64,000 nt of DNA, from positions 62,001 through 126,000 of the forward strand of contig NZ_JAUSUQ010000006.1 in NCBI RefSeq assembly GCF_030814135.1, read 5' to 3'. Of this stretch, positions 32,504-41,740 are shown piece by piece; the stretch's first letter is position 1; every line of letters begins with the position of its first letter. A model generated the notes under the pieces. The model saw only the letters and a program-made list of their open reading frames with translations, made no database searches and was not told where the DNA came from. The stretch comes from Caldalkalibacillus uzonensis (lineage in GTDB: Bacteria; Bacillota; Bacilli; Caldalkalibacillales; Caldalkalibacillaceae). The translations under genes were made by a program, and so were the position numbers.

Positions 32504-32538
32504 GGGCTGTCCCCCGGATTGCGGGTTCAGCCCTTTTT
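32504..32538 (+). terminator. Terminator of the sr1P transcript
   Basis: GGGCTG / CAGCCC outer stem with an inner CCCG/CGGG pairing, then TTTTT. Confidence 0.8.
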
Positions 32539-32548
32539 GTTTCACTGG

Positions 32549-34036
32549 TTAGCGGATGGCTTGGTATTCCTTGATGACCCGCAGATAACGAAAGTCAAAG
32601 TCCTCCGGTCCCTGAACAGGAAGTCCTTTTTCTTTATTTTGTAAAATGTAGGCTAAATTGTCTTCAGTAATGATCTCCCCTGGAAGTAAAATAGGAATAC
32701 CTGGGGGGTAAATCATGATAAATTCGGCAATGATACGCCCAGCAGATTGATCAAAAGGCACCAGCTCTGTATCGGCATAGAAGGCGTCCCTTGGTGACAT
32801 GGCCAGGCGGGGAATATTGGGCAATTCCACTGGGAGCGGTGTCAGCAGGTCTTTTTTATGACTGGCCATAGAAGCCAGTTCACGCAAAGCATCTACCAAA
32901 GTCTGAACAGTGTATTCCGTATCACCCGGCGTGATTAAACATAAAATGTTGTACAAATCACTTAACTCCACTTCAATGTTTTTCTCTTTACGCAGCCATG
33001 TTTCCACTTCATGTCCTGTTAAGCCCAGCTCGCGGACATGGATGAGCAATTTGGTGGGGTCAAGATCATAAATGGATTCATCTTGACCGATCATCTCTTC
33101 GCCCAGGCAATACAGAAAGGGGATGGCATTAATAGCTTCACGGGCCTGATTGGCCAAGGCAATCGCCTTATCCAACATCGTTTTGCCATGTAAGACCAAC
33201 TGCTTGCGGGCCACATCCAGAGACGAAAGCAAAAGATAAGAAGTTGAAGTGGTGGTCAGCATGCTTAACACCGCCTGCACACGTTTGGCTGAAACCAGCC
33301 CTTCCTTCACGTTGAGGACAGAGCTTTGGGTCATGGACCCTCCCAATTTATGCACACTGGTAGCAGCCATATCAGCACCGGCTTGCATGGCTGAGAGGGG
33401 AAGGGCGTCGTGGAAATGGATGTGCACGCCATGGGCTTCATCCACCAATACAGGAATATGATACTCATGAGCCACTTGGACGATTTCCCTTAAGTTTGCC
33501 GCTACCCCATAGTAGGTAGGGTTGATGACCAGCAGTGCTTTGGCATCAGGGTGCTGTTCCAGGGAGGTGCGGACGCTGGAGGTGGTGATCCCGTGAGAGA
33601 TACCTAGACGTTTATCCATCACAGGATGGATAAACACTGGAATAGCACCAGCAAAGATAATGGCAGAGAGGACCGATTTGTGCACGTTACGAGGAACGAT
33701 AATCTTCTCCCCCGGTCCGCAAACACTCATAATCATGGCCATGATCGCCCCGCTCGTGCCTTGGACCGAAAAAAAAGTTTTGTCTGCACCAAAGGCATCT
33801 GCGGCCAATGTTTGTGCTTCTTTGATGATACCTGTGGGATGGTGTAAATCATCCAGCGGGGCAATGTTGATCAGGTCAATAGAAAGGGCATTATCGCCTA
33901 TGAAACGGCGGAATTCTGTATCAATGCCCATTCCCTTTTTATGGCCGGGAATATGGAACTGGACCGGATTTGCGCGGGCATGTTCAACGACACCTGAAAA
34001 CAAGGGGGTTTTATGATGATCAAGTGGTTTTGTCAT
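32549..34036 (-). CDS. speA: Arginine decarboxylase SpeA-like (Orn/Lys/Arg decarboxylase)
   Basis: 495 residues from ATG 34036, chosen for GAGGTGA upstream. PLP-dependent fold type I decarboxylase of the prokaryotic group. FHIPGHKKGMG lies near residue 29; VLVDEAHGVHIHFHDALP near 195 holds the PLP-binding Asp; SVHKLGGSMTQSSVL near 226 holds the Schiff-base Lys. The C-terminal domain has YPPGIPILLPGE. In Bacillus this enzyme makes agmatine for spermidine. Lysine decarboxylase activity cannot be excluded from sequence. Confidence 0.88.
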   Translation of the reverse strand: MTKPLDHHKTPLFSGVVEHARANPVQFHIPGHKKGMGIDTEFRRFIGDNALSIDLINIAPLDDLHHPTGIIKEAQTLAADAFGADKTFFSVQGTSGAIMAMIMSVCGPGEKIIVPRNVHKSVLSAIIFAGAIPVFIHPVMDKRLGISHGITTSSVRTSLEQHPDAKALLVINPTYYGVAANLREIVQVAHEYHIPVLVDEAHGVHIHFHDALPLSAMQAGADMAATSVHKLGGSMTQSSVLNVKEGLVSAKRVQAVLSMLTTTSTSYLLLSSLDVARKQLVLHGKTMLDKAIALANQAREAINAIPFLYCLGEEMIGQDESIYDLDPTKLLIHVRELGLTGHEVETWLRKEKNIEVELSDLYNILCLITPGDTEYTVQTLVDALRELASMASHKKDLLTPLPVELPNIPRLAMSPRDAFYADTELVPFDQSAGRIIAEFIMIYPPGIPILLPGEIITEDNLAYILQNKEKGLPVQGPEDFDFRYLRVIKEYQAIR

Positions 34037-34216
34037 TGGGTTCACCTCGGTTTGCTGCGCGCTTCTGTTTAGCTGTTGGTTTAAAACAAATAGAGTATAT
34101 CAAAAAGAGAACCGATTGCAAGAGGATTTATCCTGCTTATAGAAGGAGTTCCCTGTCTAATAGAGAATAAATTAAGTGACGAAATGATTGAATCTTTGCA
34201 GAAAGGAGCAGGGTAT

Positions 34217-35185
34217 ATGCACACACGGTTAACATCTTTATTGGGGATTGAACGTCCTATTATTCAGGGGGGCTTGGCTTATTTAGCTTATGCTCAACTG
34301 GCAGCAGCGGTGTCAAATGCCGGTGGTTTGGGTCAAATTACGGCCATGTCACTGCCAAGTCCGGAGCGTTTAAGAGAGGAAATACATAAAGTCCGCCGGC
34401 AAACAGATAAGCCGTTTGGGGTTAATTTTGCTATCGGCCAGCATGGGCGACCCTATGAACATATGTTGGAAGTGGCCATTGAGGAGGAGGTTCCCGTGAT
34501 TACGATGACAGGCGGCAACCCGGCTCCCCTGCTGGAGCGTTTGCAAGGGACGCCGATTAAAAAGCTGGTTTTGGTGGCCAATGTGAGGCAAGCCCAAAAA
34601 GCGGAGAGCCTTGGTGCCGATGCCGTTATGGCTGTGGGACAAGAAGGAGGGGGTCACATCGGACGGGAAGATCTAGGTACTTTTGTGCTCATTCCACGGG
34701 TGGTGGAATCAGTTTCCATTCCAGTTGTGGCTAGTGGTGGCATCGGGGATGGACGAGGGTATCTGGCCGCATTCGCTTTGGGAGCGGACGGTATTGAGAT
34801 GGGAACACGCTTTATTGCCACACAGGAATGTGTTCACGCCCATCAGGTTTATAAGCAGCTGGTGGTCGAGCATACCGAAGTGGATACGAGAGTGATTAAG
34901 CGGAGCCTGGGGGCACCGGGAAGAGTGGTCAAAACCCCATTGGCAGAAAAAATTTTGGCGCTTGAAGCAAAGGGGGCCACATATGAAGATTTGAAAGCTT
35001 TGATCAGCGGCGAAGCCAACCGCAAGCTTATTTACGAAGGGAAGCCAGAAGAAGGATTCGGTTGGGCCGGACAAGTGATCGGTCTCATCCATGACATCCC
35101 TACCGTACAGGAACTGTTTGAGCGCATGGAAGAAGAGGCCAAAACGTATCTGGCCCATTGCAACAAAGTGTTTAGTGATTCATAA
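34217..35185 (+). CDS. Nitronate monooxygenase / FabK-like flavoprotein
   Basis: 322 residues from ATG 34217 (AAAGGAGC upstream). FMN-binding TIM barrel: GIERPIIQGGLAYLA near residue 9, GQEGGGHIGR near 142, PVVASGGIGDGRG near 171 and ALGADGIEMGTRFIATQE near 188. The family includes nitronate monooxygenase and the enoyl-ACP reductase FabK. It has no fatty acid synthesis neighbours, so nitronate oxidation is slightly favoured. It meets yktB tail to tail, with 6 bases of overlap. Confidence 0.82.
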   Translation: MHTRLTSLLGIERPIIQGGLAYLAYAQLAAAVSNAGGLGQITAMSLPSPERLREEIHKVRRQTDKPFGVNFAIGQHGRPYEHMLEVAIEEEVPVITMTGGNPAPLLERLQGTPIKKLVLVANVRQAQKAESLGADAVMAVGQEGGGHIGREDLGTFVLIPRVVESVSIPVVASGGIGDGRGYLAAFALGADGIEMGTRFIATQECVHAHQVYKQLVVEHTEVDTRVIKRSLGAPGRVVKTPLAEKILALEAKGATYEDLKALISGEANRKLIYEGKPEEGFGWAGQVIGLIHDIPTVQELFERMEEEAKTYLAHCNKVFSDS

Positions 35186-35809
35186 AATATCTGAGGCAAA
35201 AGATAAGCTGTAAATAGGGATAAGGGTTTTAAACGTATCGGTGGCCAGGTTGAGAAATTTGTCCCCATCCTTCAAAACAGGGTCATTGGCATCAACGTGG
35301 CGGCCGATGAGAAACTCAGCTTTTTTTACATCCCGGAAGCGTTCAAGAGCCTGTTGCAAATCGATGTCAGCCATGGATTGGGCTTCCTTCTTGGTATGGT
35401 CCTGCGAAATGACAAAATCATCCGGGACCGTTGTTTTTATCCTGTCCATATTATCCAAAAATGTTTGAGCAATCTCTTTTTTGTTAGGCAGTTCATATAT
35501 ATAAGCTAACCAGATGAACACATGATCATCAAACAGCCCAACCTGAAAATGGGGATGTTTTTTGTAACCCCGCTTGTCATGGCACAAGGCCAGCCAGGTA
35601 TCATTAGGCGGATTCTTAGTGCGGCGGGCATGTTTGGCAATATGTAAAAACATTTCATCCCCTACCAGTGCTGTCAGGTCGGCAGTTAAAATTTCACCGA
35701 TTTCCTGAAATTTGGGTTGAATACGTTCCCGAATGGCTGCCATGCGCTCATCAAGCCCGGCAATATGAAAGGTTTCAAAGTCTTCACGGGTAAATCCTGA
35801 AAAGCCCAT
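35180..35809 (-). CDS. yktB: YktB (UPF0637/DUF1054) family protein
   Basis: 209 residues, start GFSGFTREDFETFHIAGLDERM, with AKHARRTKNPPNDTWLA near 59 and KHPHFQVGLFDDHVFIWLA near 83, typical of DUF1054. Function unknown. AAGGAGTGA precedes the ATG on the minus strand. In Bacillus subtilis it neighbours yktC, the suhB-like gene also found close by here. Confidence 0.88.
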   Translation of the reverse strand: MGFSGFTREDFETFHIAGLDERMAAIRERIQPKFQEIGEILTADLTALVGDEMFLHIAKHARRTKNPPNDTWLALCHDKRGYKKHPHFQVGLFDDHVFIWLAYIYELPNKKEIAQTFLDNMDRIKTTVPDDFVISQDHTKKEAQSMADIDLQQALERFRDVKKAEFLIGRHVDANDPVLKDGDKFLNLATDTFKTLIPIYSLSFASDIL

Positions 35810-36025
35810 CGTATCACTCCTTGTCCTTTCTTTATCCTTACTATACCACTAAAAATTGTTATTGCCAAAATGGCGAAAGCATAATATTATATACTAACAA
35901 ACCATTAAATTGTCAGAAAAATTAGAGTTTGTTTATGAGCAAAGTGGGGTATAAAGAAGGTGAGAAAGAATTGACGTCGTGGAGAGTGGGGACTGGTGAA
36001 AACCTTTTGAAAGGGGAGGCGTAGC

Positions 36026-36244
36026 ATGGAACAAGTGATTCAGGCCCTGAAAAGGACAGATGCAGAGAGAAGAATTCCGGTCTTGCGAATGGAAATCGAT
36101 TATGAGCTGTTGAATCTGCATGAAGCCATGCTGGCTGAAGATTTAGAGAGAATGGATGAATGTAAACGAAAGCTGTCTGAACTGCGCAAAGAAATGATGC
36201 TGTTAGAGGCGTTTCAGACACCTGTTCATAAAACGAACAGATAG
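36026..36244 (+). CDS. Small helical protein, uncharacterised
   Basis: 72 residues, almost wholly charged helix with heptad-like Leu spacing (YELLNLHEAMLAEDLERMDECKRKL region), likely a coiled coil. GGGGAGGCG precedes ATG 36026 and a terminator follows. Family not recognised. Confidence 0.6.
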   Translation: MEQVIQALKRTDAERRIPVLRMEIDYELLNLHEAMLAEDLERMDECKRKLSELRKEMMLLEAFQTPVHKTNR

Positions 36245-36306
36245 AAAAATGGAGAAAATAAAAATAGGAGACGATATCATGGTACACAGGGATAAGGGTT
36301 AAAAAG

Positions 36307-36339
36307 CATCTCGCTGGAAAAGTGGCGAGGTGTTTTTTT
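36307..36339 (+). terminator. Terminator before suhB
   Basis: Stem CATCTCGC / GCGAGGTG with a 10-nt loop and seven T. Confidence 0.8.
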
Positions 36340-36400
36340 GTTGTATTCTTAGTATACTTAATTTATTAGGTTAAATATAAACAGAGTGGAGGGTAAGATA

Positions 36401-37219
36401 TTGGTAAAGGAATCATTGCAATCCATGTATGAACAAGCCAAGGAGTGGGTCTTGGAAGCAGGCGGGCAGCTGCGGGAAAGTATAAAAACGGATGTCCTTG
36501 TGGAATATAAAACATCCGTGGCAGATCTGGTCACGGAAAAAGACCGGGAAATTGAATCTTTTTTTGTCTCCAGGATCAGCCGCGCCTACCCTGCTCATCA
36601 CATCCTGGGAGAAGAGGGTATCAATAAACAGAAGCTGAGCGATCCCAAACAAGGCTGGGTGTGGATTATTGATCCCATTGACGGAACCACCAATTTCGTC
36701 CACCAAAAACAAAACTTTTGTATATCAGTAGCCCTTTATGAACAAGGAGAACCAAGGCTGGGATTCATCTATGATCCCATAGCCGGGGAACTGTTTCATG
36801 CTCTGGCTGGGCAAGGGGCTTTTATGAATGAAGAGCCACTGCCTCGGTTAACGGAGACCAGAGTGGAGGAGGCCGTGATTGGCATCAACAGTTTGTGGCT
36901 GACACCAAATAAACATTTCGACTTTAAACCTATACAAGCGTTGGTCCGTGAAGTGAGGGGCACCCGTTCGGTGGGGGCGGCAGCCTTGGAGATGGCCTAT
37001 GTCGCTTGCGGGCGGTTGGATGCCTATCTCTCTTTGCGCTTGTCTCCCTGGGACTTTGCTGCGGGGTTGGTCATTGCTCAGGAAGTGGGGGCGGTGACGA
37101 GCACGGTACATAATCAGCCCGTTGAAGTCTTTGAAAAATCATCTGTGTTGGTCGCCCGCCCTGGGTTGCATCAGGTCATCACCGACACTTACTTACACTC
37201 TTCTTCTCCCCGCAGGTAA
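36401..37219 (+). CDS. suhB: Inositol-1-monophosphatase family protein (SuhB/YktC)
   Basis: About 272 residues from a TTG start at 36401 with GGAGG 8 bases upstream; a GTG at 36386 is also in frame. Metal-binding motifs: GEEGI (Glu) near 67, WIIDPIDGTTNFVH near 89 and WDFAAGLVIAQEVG near 215. Hydrolyses inositol phosphate or related phosphomonoesters with Mg2+. Confidence 0.92.
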   Translation: MVKESLQSMYEQAKEWVLEAGGQLRESIKTDVLVEYKTSVADLVTEKDREIESFFVSRISRAYPAHHILGEEGINKQKLSDPKQGWVWIIDPIDGTTNFVHQKQNFCISVALYEQGEPRLGFIYDPIAGELFHALAGQGAFMNEEPLPRLTETRVEEAVIGINSLWLTPNKHFDFKPIQALVREVRGTRSVGAAALEMAYVACGRLDAYLSLRLSPWDFAAGLVIAQEVGAVTSTVHNQPVEVFEKSSVLVARPGLHQVITDTYLHSSSPRR

Positions 37220-37228
37220 CGGGACGCT

Positions 37229-37402
37229 TTAGTTTGTCCAGCGCTTTTTAATGATAAAGCCACTGCCAATCACAACCATGGAAGTGAGCAAGGCCATTAA
37301 AGCGGAGATTAATTGCCGTTCAGCAAGGAAGATGCCGGTCAGGACAAACAGGGCCACTGCTGTAAAGGCAATAAGTAAAAACAGCATTTGACTCGTTTTC
37401 AT
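37229..37402 (-). CDS. ylaF: YlaF family small membrane protein
   Basis: About 57 residues from ATG 37402 (GGCGG upstream); ATG 37408 is possible. Two membrane helices separated by AERQ and a basic end (IIKKRW). Conserved in Bacillus directly upstream of, and divergent from, typA, as here. Function unknown. Confidence 0.78.
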   Translation of the reverse strand: MKTSQMLFLLIAFTAVALFVLTGIFLAERQLISALMALLTSMVVIGSGFIIKKRWTN

Positions 37403-37551
37403 TATCATTTCCGCCTTTCCCAATCTGTCTTAGGCTTGTGCAAAACCCAGCCCTATTATATCATTGTATAGATGATTGTAACTAACTTAGATCATGATGA
37501 TGTTAAGAAAAGAGAGCGAGCATCTTGCGCTGATTAGAAGGGGAAGACAAG

Positions 37552-39387
37552 ATGAATGTCAGAACAGACAGGCGGAATATTGCCATCATTGCCCATGTCG
37601 ACCATGGGAAAACCACATTGGTTGATCAATTGCTGAAACAATCAGGTGCCTTTAAGGCCCATGAGCAGATAGAAGAGCGCGTCTTGGACTCCAATGATTT
37701 GGAGCGGGAAAGAGGGATCACCATCCTGGCCAAGAACACTGCCATCCAATATGGGGATTATGTGATCAATATTCTGGATACCCCCGGTCATGCCGATTTC
37801 AGCGGTGAAGTGGAGCGCATTTTGAAAATGGTGGATGGGGTGCTCCTTGTTGTCGATGCTGTGGAAGGATGTATGCCTCAAACCCGTTTTGTGCTCAAAA
37901 AAGCCCTGGAGAATAAACTGGCTCCGGTTGTGGTTGTCAACAAAATTGACCGTGAGCAGGCCCGCCCTCTGGAAGTGGTCGATGAGGTACTGGACCTGTT
38001 TATTGATTTAGGCGCTGACGAGAATCAGCTTGACTTTCCAGTGGTGTACACGTCGGCCCTGGCTGGGACATCCAGTTTGGACCCTGCCAGTCAGGGTGAA
38101 GATATGCAGGCTTTGTTTGAAGCCATCATCGAGCATATTCCGGGACCACAAGTTGAGCTGGACAAGCCCTTGCAGTGCCAGGTGACCATGCTTGATTATA
38201 ACGATTATCTGGGCAGGATCGCCATCGGACGCATTTACCGGGGCGCTTTGTCAGTCAATGAACCAGTCGCCGTAGTCAAACGGGACGGACAAGTTCAGCG
38301 GGCACGGATTACCAAATTGTTTGGCTTCTTGGGACTGAAACGGGTGGAAATAGAAACGGCCCAGGCCGGAGACATTGTGGCTATTGCCGGGCTGGAAGAC
38401 ATTAATGTAGGTGAAACAGTGTGTGCCCCTGACCACCCTGACCCTCTCCCTCTGTTAGATATTGAGGAACCGACCTTGAAAATGACCTTCTTGGTCAATA
38501 ACAGTCCCTTTGCCGGCCGGGAAGGCAAACATGTGACTGGAAGCAAGCTTAGGGAGAGACTGATGCGGGAATTGGAGACTGATGTCAGTTTAAGGGTGGA
38601 AGATACCGACAATCCCGAAGCCTTTATTGTTTCGGGGCGTGGAGAATTACATTTGTCCATCTTAATCGAAAATATGCGCCGGGAAGGGTACGAATTTCAG
38701 GTGTCTAAACCTGAGGTGATTACCAGAGAAGTGGATGGGGTGGAAATGGAGCCTTTCGAGCGTCTCATTGCTGATCTGCCCGAAGAGTATATGGGCCCTG
38801 TCATGGAAGCCTTGGGCCGGCGCAAGGGTGAAATGCTGAACATGTCGCACACCAGTCCCGGACATGTCCGTCTTGAGTTCCGGGTGCCCTCCCGGGGCTT
38901 AATCGGCTACCGGACCGAATTTCTGACCCAAACCCGGGGCTATGGTATCATGACTCATTCTTTTGAGAAATATCAGCCTCTGATTAAAGCCCAGCTGGGC
39001 GGACGCCGCTTTGGTGCCCTGATTGCCCATGAGACAGGCAAAGCCACAACCTATGGTTTATTGCATGTGGAAGACAGGGGCGTGCTGTTTATCACACCGG
39101 GAGTTGAGGTGTATGAAGGCATGATCGTCGGCGAACATTCGCGGGAAAATGATCTGGTGGTTAATGTCTGCAAGGAGAAGCATGTGACCAACATGCGTTC
39201 CGCCACCAAAGAGGAGACGGTCAAGCTGAAGGCCCACCGGCAGCTCAGTTTGGAGGAAGCTCTGCAATTTTTGAATGAAGATGAGTACTGTGAAGTGACA
39301 CCTGCTTCCATCCGGCTACGCAAAAAGTACTTAAAGAAATGGGAGCGGGAAAGGGCGGAAAAAGAAAAGCGCTTCAAACACAGTTGA
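37552..39387 (+). CDS. typA: Translational GTPase TypA/BipA
   Basis: 611 residues. Ribosome-binding GTPase needed for low-temperature and stress growth. G1 AHVDHGKTTL near residue 14, effector RERGITI near 51, G3 DTPGHADF near 75, G4 NKID near 129, then EF-G-like domains III and V and the BipA-specific C-terminal domain. GAAGGGGA precedes the ATG. Confidence 0.97.
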   Translation: MNVRTDRRNIAIIAHVDHGKTTLVDQLLKQSGAFKAHEQIEERVLDSNDLERERGITILAKNTAIQYGDYVINILDTPGHADFSGEVERILKMVDGVLLVVDAVEGCMPQTRFVLKKALENKLAPVVVVNKIDREQARPLEVVDEVLDLFIDLGADENQLDFPVVYTSALAGTSSLDPASQGEDMQALFEAIIEHIPGPQVELDKPLQCQVTMLDYNDYLGRIAIGRIYRGALSVNEPVAVVKRDGQVQRARITKLFGFLGLKRVEIETAQAGDIVAIAGLEDINVGETVCAPDHPDPLPLLDIEEPTLKMTFLVNNSPFAGREGKHVTGSKLRERLMRELETDVSLRVEDTDNPEAFIVSGRGELHLSILIENMRREGYEFQVSKPEVITREVDGVEMEPFERLIADLPEEYMGPVMEALGRRKGEMLNMSHTSPGHVRLEFRVPSRGLIGYRTEFLTQTRGYGIMTHSFEKYQPLIKAQLGGRRFGALIAHETGKATTYGLLHVEDRGVLFITPGVEVYEGMIVGEHSRENDLVVNVCKEKHVTNMRSATKEETVKLKAHRQLSLEEALQFLNEDEYCEVTPASIRLRKKYLKKWERERAEKEKRFKHS

Positions 39388-39411
39388 TACTGAACAAAGG
39401 AGCGGAGAGTA

Positions 39412-40248
39412 ATGAAAATTGGTTGTCATATCAGCATTGGCAAAGGATTGCTCAAAGCAGCGGAAAAAGCGACTGAACTGGGTGCGGCCTCGTTTCAGGT
39501 GTTTACCAAAAACCCCAGGGGGCTGCGTCCCAAAAAAATCAACGAAAAGGATGCCCAGTGCGGACGGGAATATTGTGCCGAACATGATATTGAAGTGGTG
39601 TGTCACACGCCATATATCACCAACTTGTCCACCCCCAAAGCCGATTTGCAGGAAGTGACCATCCGTTCCATACTGGAGGACCTGCACATTGCCGAGGCCT
39701 ATGGTTCTAAGGGGGCAGTGGTGCACTGCGGCAAGCACGTGGGTGAAGGAGAGGAATACGGCAAACAACGAATGATTGAAACTTTAAATCTGATCTTGAA
39801 ACAATACGACGGCCCGACCAAATTATTGCTGGAAAACACCGCCGGGCAGGGATCTGAACTTGGGCAGGAGATCAAAACCCTGGTGGAATTGCGCGAAGCG
39901 ACTGATTATCCGCAGAAAATTGGCTTCTGCTTTGACACCTGCCATGCTTTTGCAGCGGGAATCTGGGATCAAGAGACCTTTACCGGCCTCGTTGACGAGA
40001 TGGAGCAGAGTGGCTATCTTGAGCATCTCTACTGCATTCATTTTAATGACAGCAAAGCCCCTTACGCCAGCCGCAAAGACCGCCATGAGAAGATCGGTCA
40101 AGGGGAGATTGGCTCCGAAGCACTGGCGTTGTTTCTGAAGGAAGCACGATTTGAACATCTGCCGGTGATTTTGGAGACACCCGTTGAGGATGAGAGAGAG
40201 TATGGGGACGAGATTGAATACTTGCATCAGTTAAAATCGAACGCCTGA
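39412..40248 (+). CDS. nfo: Endonuclease IV Nfo
   Basis: 278 residues. AP endonuclease of base excision repair with three Zn ions. VVCHTPYITNLSTP near 63, VVHCGKHVGEGEEYG near 103, LLLENTAGQGSELG near 138, FCFDTCHAFAAG near 173, HFNDSK near 210 and DRHEKIGQGEIG near 222 give the metal ligands. It follows typA by 24 bases. Confidence 0.97.
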   Translation: MKIGCHISIGKGLLKAAEKATELGAASFQVFTKNPRGLRPKKINEKDAQCGREYCAEHDIEVVCHTPYITNLSTPKADLQEVTIRSILEDLHIAEAYGSKGAVVHCGKHVGEGEEYGKQRMIETLNLILKQYDGPTKLLLENTAGQGSELGQEIKTLVELREATDYPQKIGFCFDTCHAFAAGIWDQETFTGLVDEMEQSGYLEHLYCIHFNDSKAPYASRKDRHEKIGQGEIGSEALALFLKEARFEHLPVILETPVEDEREYGDEIEYLHQLKSNA

Positions 40249-40265
40249 GTGAGGGAGTTATCGTC

Positions 40266-40538
40266 ATGATTGCCAATTATATTTACGAGCTGACGGATCC
40301 GCCTTTGGCCTTTTTTCTGCTGTATGCGGTGATCGTAATCCTGATGGCCATGGCCTATAAGCTGGGATTTGCCCGCAAACTGCCTGTCTTGAAACAGGCC
40401 ATCGTCTACCTGATTCTAGCCTTGGGCTGTCTCATTCTGGCTTTTATGGGCTATGTGATTCCCATTGCTGATATTTTGGTCATTACGGTGATCGTTTTGG
40501 CCATTGTCCGCTACAGAATGACACGGTACAATGACTGA
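40266..40538 (+). CDS. ylaH: YlaH-like membrane protein
   Basis: 90 residues with three membrane helices (near 13-31, 43-60 and 64-81) and a short basic tail. Position after typA/nfo and topology match Bacillus YlaH. GGGAG precedes ATG 40266. Confidence 0.8.
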   Translation: MIANYIYELTDPPLAFFLLYAVIVILMAMAYKLGFARKLPVLKQAIVYLILALGCLILAFMGYVIPIADILVITVIVLAIVRYRMTRYND

Positions 40539-40581
40539 CCGGAAAACTTGGTCCGAGTAAACTGATTCGGGGGGCTCTGTG

Positions 40582-40854
40582 ATGAAATTGGATGATGCCC
40601 TGTTTAACTGGCTGCAAATTAAGTATGTGGCTGAGAGCCGGCCCGGTGACCGGGCGGCCCAGGAGACGTATCAGTTTTTTACCCAGATTTTGAAAGAGGA
40701 TTTTAACCTGGAAGAGGTCAAGGTGACAGAAGAGAATGGCCTGTACGTCATTCAATTTTTTCAGAATGGACAGGAATACGCCAGACAATTTCCCGTTGAA
40801 TTTGTCCACCAATTGTTGTATGACATCGAGCAGGAGCCCAAGTATAACGAATAG
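40582..40854 (+). CDS. Uncharacterised 90-residue protein
   Basis: Acidic and soluble, with LDDALFNWLQIKYVAESRPGD near the start and helix-strand alternation after it. GGGGGC lies before the GTG/ATG pair; ATG 40582 is preferred. Family not recognised with certainty. Probably transcribed with ylaH. Confidence 0.65.
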   Translation: MKLDDALFNWLQIKYVAESRPGDRAAQETYQFFTQILKEDFNLEEVKVTEENGLYVIQFFQNGQEYARQFPVEFVHQLLYDIEQEPKYNE

Positions 40855-40864
40855 TGTTCAAACA

Positions 40865-40915
40865 AAGGGGTTGTCCCAGCATACATCTAGCTTGCTGTGG
40901 GGACAGCCCCTTAAT
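40865..40915. terminator. Bidirectional terminator between the 90-residue protein gene and ylaI
   Basis: Long hairpin AAGGGGTTGTCCC / GGGGACAGCCCCTT between converging genes. Confidence 0.7.
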
Positions 40916-41118
40916 TATGACCAACCATCGCTTTCTTTATGATATAAACGCGGCCGTAACTTTCCTTCCCGCCGCCTTTGTTCCGTTTTTTGGGCAATGC
41001 GCACTTTGCACTCATCACACATAAAAGTGGCCAGGGGATGGTTGATCAGCCGTTTGCCCTGATAGGAATTGGCGTCAAGTTTTGCTTTCTTATCACATAA
41101 CACGCAAGTGACAATCAT
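40915..41118 (-). CDS. ylaI: YlaI family zinc-ribbon protein (DUF2197)
   Basis: 67 residues from ATG 41118. Two CxxC pairs, CVLC near residue 5 and CDEC near 34, form a small zinc ribbon; basic C-terminal half. The much longer open frame upstream on this strand is not coding: its codons are the antisense of the next gene and the conserved protein starts at MIVTC. Conserved near typA in Bacillus. Confidence 0.85.
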   Translation of the reverse strand: MIVTCVLCDKKAKLDANSYQGKRLINHPLATFMCDECKVRIAQKTEQRRREGKLRPRLYHKESDGWS

Positions 41119-41223
41119 CCGCGTTTCCCCCTTGTCTTGTATAGTATACCATGAGAAGATAGAATAGAGGAAACATATACTGTTTATCATAGAACTGTTA
41201 GTCAGATGAAGGAGGAATACATA

Positions 41224-41676
41224 ATGGCTGAAAACGTGTCCCAAACTTTGACAGATGAGCTGTTTTCTCTGTTGCAGCAGGAGCGTTTTGTCACGCTGGC
41301 CACCATCGATCATGAAACAGGGGCTCCTAATGTCAGCGCCATTTCCTGGGTATATGCCCCTTCCAAATCTGAAGTGCGCATTGCTGTCGCCAGCCGTTCC
41401 CGAATCGTGGAGAACATAAAAGCTAACCCGTCGGCCGTCCTCAATGTGATTGGTGCAGGTTCCTGCTATTCCATTGCCGGTGAAGCGAAGGTGGCGGTGG
41501 ACAGAATGGATGGCGTGTCCATCAAACTGGCACGTATAGAGCTGTCGGTCAAGGAAGTGCGCGACGTCATGTTTTATGGTGCGCGTATTTCCGTTGATCC
41601 TGAATATGAAAAAACATATGACAAGGAAGCAGCGGATAAACTGGACAAACAAGTTTTAGAGGCTCTGAAAGCTTAA
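41224..41676 (+). CDS. Pyridoxamine 5'-phosphate oxidase-fold protein
   Basis: 150 residues from ATG 41224 (GGAGGAA upstream). Split-barrel flavin-binding fold: RFVTLATIDHETGAPNVSAISWVY near 22-45 and IAGEAKVAVDRMD near 80. Such proteins bind FMN, haem or F420; the true substrate is unknown. Single gene, followed by a terminator. Confidence 0.82.
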   Translation: MAENVSQTLTDELFSLLQQERFVTLATIDHETGAPNVSAISWVYAPSKSEVRIAVASRSRIVENIKANPSAVLNVIGAGSCYSIAGEAKVAVDRMDGVSIKLARIELSVKEVRDVMFYGARISVDPEYEKTYDKEAADKLDKQVLEALKA

Positions 41677-41683
41677 CAGACAA

Positions 41684-41715
41684 ACACCCCCTGTATAACC
41701 TCAGGGGGTGTTTTG
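41684..41715. terminator. Bidirectional terminator
   Basis: Stem ACACCCCCTG / CAGGGGGTGT with an 8-nt loop and T-run, between the converging oxidase-fold gene and ylaJ. Confidence 0.8.
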
Positions 41716-41740
41716 TCGTATAATAAGTCATATTCAAAGC

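Noticed and set aside
40915-41652. Long minus-strand open frame of 245 codons around ylaI
   Set aside because: Only the last 67 codons (from MIVTC, zinc ribbon) are coding. The rest is antisense to the oxidase-fold gene with a normal ribosome site on the plus strand.
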